Position numbers and translations under genes: made by a program
The notes under the pieces: generated by a model
Database searches by the model: none
Told to the model about the DNA's origin: nothing
What the model saw: the letters and a program-made list of their open reading frames with translations, nothing else
Part shown: in pieces, positions 57,843-64,000 of the stretch
How the letters are laid out: each line of letters opens with the position of its first letter
Position numbering within the stretch: position 1 is the first letter of the stretch
From: Dryas octopetala
Taxonomy: Eukaryota > Streptophyta > Magnoliopsida > Rosales > Rosaceae
DNA length: 64,000 bases
Direction: 5' to 3'
NCBI GenBank assembly: GCA_963921425.1
Contig: OY992840.1
Span: forward strand, 19,570,621-19,634,620

Positions 57843-60800
57843 ATGATGCAGGTAATTCAAATCCTTTGTTAACAATGAGCTTCAGTGAGTTTTCTATTGA
57901 TTAATGACAACAGAGAGATTGAGTAAAGCCGGAACTTTTGATTTTGTGTTTGCCCATTAACAGCTTTTTCATTCTTCTGATGATGTTTGTTTGCCTGAGA
58001 ATTATGATCGGATGTATTGTGAAGGATACATAAGGGTTATAAACAAAACATGTAAATTGGGATTTTTTTTTTTTAAATTATAGAAAATGGCCATGTGAAA
58101 GTCAGAATATTAGTTATTGTTAACCCTGGTGATGAACTCTTTCTTAGAAGAATTTTGTAGGTAATATGTTTTACTAGTCTTTTAAATGTGAAATTCACAA
58201 ACAGATGCAAAATATAGAAGATTTTGTTTGTTTATAAATTCTAGAATGGACAATTGGACTTCAAAATTCTTCATATCAACTTTCTTTTGGAAAATAGAAA
58301 CTTATTGGGCAAGTAAGCAGTGTATTGAAGCCTGAATTTGTTTATAGGAAGTGACAACCATCGACGATCTACCTGCAAGTAATGTAGAACTTGAACCAGA
58401 AAAGATTGAAGATGGGAAAGATGGAGGTCCTTCATTCCATTGTGATCTTTACGATTCAGAACTAGTTCACAAGATAGCTCAAGTTTTCATCCCTGGATTA
58501 GCTACAGCTTGTGTTGACAACACATCTGGTGATATCTTCAGGGCCCCTGCTTCAGTGGCTGCTGATGTGAGAAAGGAAATGGTGGACTATATTACTCAGA
58601 GAAGTGAAAATTTTGTTGCAGAATCTGTCATCTTAGAAGGTGGCCCAGAAGCGCAAGTATCTGATCATCCTTATGATATTATTTGTGATTTCGTTGATGA
58701 CTTTGCAAGTTCCAAGAGAAATTTGTTCAGTCGGGTTTCAGGATGGCTGCTAAGTGAAAAAAGAGAAGACAAAATAGATGATTTTGTTCAAGAGATGGAA
58801 ATAAATGGGTTTTGGTTGATTGATAAAAGAGAAACAATAGCACAGACTTTGCTTAAGAATGTCGACTATAAGAATGAACATCACTGCGATATGAAATATA
58901 ATTCTCCCGAGGAGCTTGAAGAGCATGTTTCAAATTGCAGCTTTAGGTCCATGACTTGCACAAATGAAGGGTGTACTACCGTATTTTGTGCAAGTCACTT
59001 GGAGAAACATGATTCAATTTGTCCCTTCAAGATAATTCTATGTGAACAAAACTGCTCCAATACCATCATGAGACGCGATATGGACAGGCATTGTATCACT
59101 GTTTGTCCAATGAAGCTTGTTAGTTGTCCTTTCTATGCAGTGGGTTGTCAATCCCCTGTACCACAATGTAAAGTTGACCAACATCGTTCAGATGATCTCC
59201 ATTCTCACTTGCTTTTAATTCTTCAAAGTATTCACAAGGAAGCATTTGCAGAGGATCTTAAAAATCGGCTGGATCAACTAGTAAAAGTGAGTTTCATGGT
59301 ATCTTGGTTGCATTTTTGTTAACTTAAATTTTACGGTCAAATTACCACAATGATCTGCAATATGTTATCATTAAATTTACACATAAATACTCAAAAGCAT
59401 TGTATATGAAAAATAAGTATGCTTCTACAGAGGCATGCTTGAGTACTAAATATTTCGACTGTCAATATCTATAATCCTTTTATGTATCTATATGCTTTCA
59501 TCTTGTTCCTCATTAAAATAGCTCAAGGAGTACCTCTTCAGTTCACCGATTGCAAATTTTCTTTTAACAAAGTAGAAATCCATTTGGTTTTGTGAAACAA
59601 ATTCTGACATACTGGTGTTTCCATAGTATAATCTCATGTGGTACAACTTGTGGTAGTGTGAATCCATAAGCAACCATTGAGAAATGTAACAGGAAAACTC
59701 TTTTGCGTGACTGATTTTAAGACAAGACTATGATTACCCTTTTGGAATATGCATGCTGGAACTGAGCGCATCTCCACAAAGTTGCTATTTCCGTTGAACA
59801 AATTCTCTGTGAAGTTGTAAATTAATGTGATTTCAGAACCCTATGCGTAGTCTTCATCTTCCTCTATTTTATATTAATGAGAAATTACTAAAAAGCTTAT
59901 CAAAATAATTGTATAAATATATTGCATTAATTGTCACTGTTAGCTGTGTATTTAAAATGCACTCTATCTGTCTAGATCATGATACCAACTACTTGGTCAC
60001 AGCTAATAAGATGATAATTTTTAATGTTACATGACAGACATCTTCATCCAGTCAATTAGCAGAAGCTCGAGATGTGAGATCATTAACCTCTGCAGTCAAG
60101 GATATTGAAGCAGAACTAGGGCCAATGGAAGTGACAATCAAGAACCTAGAGGATCATGAAGCAAAACAAGAGCCAATGGAAGAGAACAGAAAACACCCAG
60201 AGGACCTTGAAGCAAAACAAGAGCCAACGGAAGCAAGCAGCAAACACCAAGAGGGTCTTGAAGCAAAACAAGGGCCAACGGAAGTGAGCAGCAAACACCT
60301 AGAGGGTCTTGAAGAAATTCGAGGGCCAAAGGAAGTGAGCAGCAAACCCCCAGAGGATCCTAAAACAAAAATAGGGCCAAAGGAAGTGAGCAGCAAACCC
60401 TTTGACGATCTTGACACAAAACTAGGGCCAAAGGAAGTGAGCAGCAAATCCCCTGAGGATGTTGATGCAAAACTAGGGCCAATGGAAGTGACAATCAAGA
60501 ACCTAGAGGATCATGAAGCAAAACAAGAGCCAATGGAAGAGAACAGCAAACATCCAGAGGAACTTGAAGAAAAACAAGTGCCAATGGAAGCAAGCAGCAA
60601 ACACCAAGAGGATCTTGAAGCAAAACAAGGGCCAACGGAAGTGAGCAGCAAACACATAGAGGGTCTTGAAGAAATTCGAGGGCCAAAGGAAGTGAGCAGC
60701 AAACCCCCAGAGGATCCTGAAACAAAACTAGGGCCAAAGGAAGTGAGCAGCAAACCCTTTGAGGATCTTGACACAAAACTAGGGCCAAAGGAAGTGAGCA

Positions 60801-61282
60801 GCAAATCCCCTGAGGATGTTGATGCAAAACTAGGGCCAACGGAAGTGACAATCAAGAACCTAGAGGATCATGAAGCAAAACAAGAGCCAATGGAAGAGAA
60901 CAGCAAACACCCAGAGGACCTTGAAGCAAAACAAGTGCCAACGGAAGCAAGGAGCAAACACCAAGAGGATCTTGAAGCAAAAAAAGGGCCAACGGAAGTG
61001 AGCAGCAAACACCTAGAGGGTCTTGAAGAAATTCGAGGGCCAAAGGAAGTGAGCAGCAAACCCCCAGAGGATCCTGAAACAAAACTAGGGCCAAAGGAAG
61101 TGAGCAGCAAACCCTTTGAGGATCTTGACACAAAACTAGGGCCAAAGGAAGTGAGCAGCAAATCCCCTGAGGATGTTGATGCAAAACTAGGGCCAACGGA
61201 AGTGAGCAGAAAACCCTTTGAGGATCTTGAAACAAAAAATAGGGCCAAAGGAAATGAACAGAAAAACCCCAGGGGACCTTGA
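57843..61282 (+). CDS. TRAF-type zinc-finger protein with expanded 17-residue repeat tail
   Basis: Exons are 57843-57851 (MMQ), 58348-59286 and 60038-61282, giving 730 residues with phase 0 at both introns. Residues about 30-175 are the plant-specific part (FHCDLYDSELVHKIAQVFIP, FASSKRNLFSRVSGWL). Residues about 180-290 hold TRAF-type zinc-finger repeats rich in spaced Cys/His (HHCDMKYN, CSFRSMTCTNEGCTTVFC, CPFKIILCEQNC, CPMKLVSCPF). Relatives such as Arabidopsis At1g09920 end soon after LTSAVKDIEAELGPMEV; here that terminal motif begins 22 tandem 17-residue units. The tail is highly charged (K, E, P) and probably disordered or helical. Function is unknown. The 9-nt first coding exon is a best guess. 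Confidence 0.85.
60108..61260 (+). repeat. 51-bp coding minisatellite with 357-bp higher-order period
   Basis: There are 22 tandem units of 51 bp (17 codons; consensus KLGPKEVSSKPPEDPET) plus a frame-shifted last one. Seven different unit types recur in the same order, giving a 357-bp higher-order repeat: GTGACAATCAAGAACCTAGA occurs at about 60131, 60488 and 60845. Three full higher-order copies are present, plus one extra unit (KLGPTEVSRKPFEDLET) and the degenerate end. Copies 2 and 3 differ at few bases, so expansion by whole 357-bp steps is recent. Confidence 0.95.
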
Positions 61283-61364
61283 AACAAAATAAGAATAATA
61301 TATCGATCAGTAATGAATTCGTAGCTAACTGGCAAAATCAATTTTCTGGAATCTCTGGTTTCGA

Positions 61365-62995
61365 TAGAAATGTCATTGCCAAGTAATATGACTTAATTGT
61401 CTGTTTCCAACCAATTATGTAAATATATATAGCGAAATGCTCTTCTGCTATATATTTGAACATGTGAAATTCTAAGTGTAGTAACTTTTTAGTTTCTTTG
61501 TTCTTATACTGTATTTTGGTTACCTGGGAATTTTGTTTATTATGTTAATAAAGAAATTTTTGGATAACAATAAAGAAAATTTCAACCCATGAGTGATTTT
61601 TTACCTGCTGGTGATACAAGTATGTGATTTTTAGTAATTTAAGGACTTCTCAAATTGTGGGATTCAAAACTTGGTTCGATGGTCACTTTGTTCTTTTAAT
61701 GATCCTCTTTCTTGTTGTAGACTCAGTTAGCTGTTGGCCACTTGGGCAAGGCAGATAAGAAGTATGGTGTTCGAATGGCACTAGTTGATGAGAGGCTTGC
61801 ACGAGGTGGGGATTTGGCCAAGCCTTCTGAAATTCTGTTATTGAAAGCTGCTTGCTGTATATATTGGTCCTTTTTGGAATGTAGATTATGTCTGAACTTT
61901 CAGGTTACTTAAGAACTATGATAACTTTTAACCAACTAACAGTTGTTGTTTCTTTTCTTTTTTGTTGCAGGCATTTGAACTTGTTCAAGGAGCACTTGTA
62001 TGTCTTCTGTATTCCTTAGGCTCCATCTAAGATGGTGTATTGAGTTTTATCATTGAGAACTTCATGGAATTATTGTTTCAGAACTATAGTAGCTTCTTAG
62101 TATATACAAACTGCTTACTCTCTCTCTCTCTCTCTCTGCCATTTAGTTGCTGCGAGGATAGGTTTGGACCGTTTGGCTGTCTATAGTAACATTTTTAGAT
62201 TTAATTATCAGCGAAGAATTGGATTTTCAAAATCTTTTGTATGCTACTGGCCACAAAAAGAAAACATTTTGGACGCTGGTGAAAATTGAAGTGTTTTGAG
62301 CCTTGAAAGATTGGTCAGTAGCATAGCAGTAACTTTTATGGTCACGCCTCCCAATTCCCAGTTATAAGTTATAACTTAATTGTCTGTTTCATCCCAATTA
62401 TATAACAACCAGCTAAAAATTGAGGAGCAGTCTCACATGCGCTAGGGATTGTCAAGAATATGAGAAGTTATGAAGAAGGGATGCTGTGCCATTGCTTATT
62501 TTTCTTAGCTTCACTTCAGTAGGCAAATCACATATCTGAATAGTTCTGGTATGCAGGTAAAATGGAGTTCTGTCATGGACCGGTCATTACCTGAACCGCC
62601 AACAGCTGTTTTTCTGCATGGCATTCTAGGTAGCAGGAAGAATTGGGGTAAGTAGGTTCTTTCAACCTACTACTACTCTTGAAATATTGATAATTTCATT
62701 TTACCTCCATACCTTTTCAACATTGGAAAAGGATGATGGGATAAAATATTTTGGATTCATCTTGATCAAAGGTCACCTACCAATTCTCCCTTTTTGCTTT
62801 TTGGACTGAAGGGTATTGTTTTGTTTAACTGTGCTTGCTTACTGTTGATTTTCGTAAGTATGATTAAAATCTTAGGTAAGTGAACCGTCATTTACCTTTT
62901 TCTTTTTACTTTTAGAATTACTTTCCTCGAATTCCTTGCTTATTTCTATTTATGAAAAACCTTCTTTTTTGTAAAAGTTATTTGAGTCTTTGTAT
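61365..62995 (+). pseudogene. Partial copy of the ABHD11-like hydrolase gene (exons 2-4)
   Basis: It is homologous to 37408-39233. Recognisable exons are 61723-61838 (TQLAVGHLGKADKKYGVRMA), about 61971-61997 (AFELVQGAL) and about 62556-62646 (VKWSSVMDRSLPEPPTAVFL). Exon 1 and everything after exon 4 are missing, so the catalytic Ser and His are absent. The exon 2 donor is changed (CTGTTATTGA in place of CTGGTATCTA), and part of intron 3 (38.34-38.60 kb in the parent) is deleted. It lies directly after the TRAF-type gene, in the same orientation. Confidence 0.88.
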
Positions 62996-63295
62996 AGCTA
63001 CCCTAATTACTGTAAAAAGAAAAGAAAAGAAAAACAAAAGTCCAAAGCACCTACTAATTTCATAATGTGAACAAGTATTAAAAATAAAAACTGTTCAAAT
63101 ATCCGTCCTAAGATCAGCTATGCTCTCCTATTCTCATGGAACTTATTAAAGCTGAAGAGAGTTTATTACATAGACTAGAGAGTTTAATAACTTCGTTCAA
63201 AATCTGCGTAACCTCTAAAAACACAAGTTGAACAAACTGAATTTCTGAGAGAGATATGCTGACAACATGAGTACTAGTTTCCTAAAAGGCCGTTT

Positions 63296-63901
63296 TCATT
63301 CCATTTTTAGCTGGTGTGGGGGACTGTGTTGAGGGAATGTTGTGGGACTCATCATAAGTTTCCTTGGCGAAGGGCCTTCCAACAAAAGCCTTCCAACGCC
63401 TTCTGAAATAGGCCTCCCGGTGCCCACCAGGGTAGTCCGTCTTCCGCCATGCGTTGGAAGAATCAGGCGGAATGTCCAATTCAGGACATTTGGGGCAAAC
63501 ACCCTGTAAAGCAGGAATATGTCATACCAGTTTGGATACTTTACATATGTATCTCCTCGACAAGCCCCAGCTACGATCATCCTTGCAAAATCCTCCACAG
63601 GCCCACCAGTCACATGTACCTACAACAATGCAAATATGTATCATCATCATATGTTATAGTTTGTCTGCTCCTGATATGATAACCTGACCAACAAAAGGAA
63701 ATATCAAAGCATGCCATGTATCAAACAATAACTTACTTCTCTTTCTTCTTTCCATTGCATTTCAGCACCCTCCTCTGCACTGAACTTGCCTCTTGTCATT
63801 TCACTTGCAATCCATCCATGAGTTGCAATTGTTATCCCTACCTCATCTTTTACTTCTAATCTCAGTGTCTCATAAAAGTTAACAAGAGCTGCCTTTGCCG
63901 C
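63296..63901 (-). CDS. 11-beta-hydroxysteroid dehydrogenase-like (SDR family), last two exons
   Basis: Exons 63737-63901 and 63296-63619 (minus, phase 0 join) encode AAKAALVNFYETLRLEVKDE, TIATHGWIASEMTRGKF, EMQWKEERE, then VHVTGGPVEDFARMIVAGAC, YVKYPNWYDIFLLYRVFAPN and VLNWTFRLILPT. This is the C-terminal half of a plant HSD/steroleosin-type short-chain dehydrogenase: the first exon starts at the (S)KAA following the catalytic YxxxK Tyr, which lies in the exon beyond the window. The last about 50 residues (GGRRTTLVGTGRPISEGVGR ..) are less conserved and run to a stop at 63296-63298. Family members are oil-body or ER-linked NAD(P)-dependent oxidoreductases. A broken copy of the last exon lies at 57.2-57.43 kb. 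Confidence 0.85.
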
Positions 63902-64000
63902 CTAGTGATTTAAAAAACAACAAAATTAAGGATACTAATTAATAAATTATTGGTTGCTCTTTGACTTAAGTACTTAATCTACCATAAAACTTGATACTAA

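Noticed and set aside
60138-61341. Leu/Ser-rich minus-strand frames across the repeat array
   Set aside because: Mirror images of the 51-bp coding repeat; the plus strand continues a conserved zinc-finger exon in phase.
1-64000. tRNA, rRNA or known microRNA genes
   Set aside because: Scanned by eye for tRNA arms and conserved microRNA sequences; only MITE hairpins were found. A tRNAscan or small-RNA search would be decisive.

Overview
The window is nuclear DNA from a eudicot plant, probably woody or at least rosid-like, although the species cannot be named from sequence alone. The evidence is multi-exon genes with GT-AG introns, AT-rich intergenic DNA full of foldback elements, a 12-kb Ty3/gypsy retrotransposon, and plant-only families (DREB-type AP2/ERF, LHT amino-acid transporter, BAHD acyltransferase, steroleosin-type dehydrogenase).

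Layout. 1-3.0 kb: last six exons (+) of a mitochondrial NDUFAF5-like methyltransferase (complex I assembly). 3.8-8.2 kb: a complete LHT-type amino-acid transporter (-). 10.0-10.45 kb: a 5'-truncated ERF pseudogene (-). 12.8-13.5 kb: an intact ERF021-like gene (-). 13.5-18.1 kb: intergenic, with a foldback element nested in another. 18.15-30.33 kb: a young, structurally whole Tat-lineage retrotransposon with LTRs that look identical, a perfect CTAAT target duplication, one long gag-pol frame and an antisense accessory block. 30.7-31.9 kb: a BAHD acyltransferase pseudogene split by a 339-bp Mutator-type MITE. 32.8-34.0 kb: a 1.2-kb GC-rich foldback element ending 84 bp before the start codon of a plastid NTF2/SnoaL-like gene (34.1-36.1 kb). 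37.2-43.6 kb: a complete 13-exon ABHD11-like alpha/beta hydrolase. 43.2-45.1 kb: tandem copy of that gene's 3' end. 45.3-57.1 kb: two tandem copies, each about 5.9 kb, of an ERF020-like locus; the second carries the intact gene and the first lost its 5' half by a 530-bp deletion. 57.2-57.43 kb: stray fragment of a steroid-dehydrogenase last exon. 57.8-61.3 kb: a TRAF-type zinc-finger gene whose last exon has become a 17-residue repeat array with a 7-unit higher-order period. 61.4-63.0 kb: partial second copy of the hydrolase gene. 63.3 kb to the end: the last two exons (-) of an 11-beta-hydroxysteroid dehydrogenase-like gene.

The genes do not form a pathway. The main theme is repeated local duplication: ERF, hydrolase and dehydrogenase segments were copied, inverted and cut, and MITEs date the steps because one duplicate often keeps the empty site. 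Neighbouring ERF021-like, NTF2-like, ERF020-like and LHT genes recall a block on Arabidopsis chromosome 1 (about At1g71450-At1g71680, from memory), suggesting conserved microsynteny. The most unusual single feature is the 22-unit array in the TRAF-type protein. All exon borders were read by eye from splice sites and protein-family similarity.
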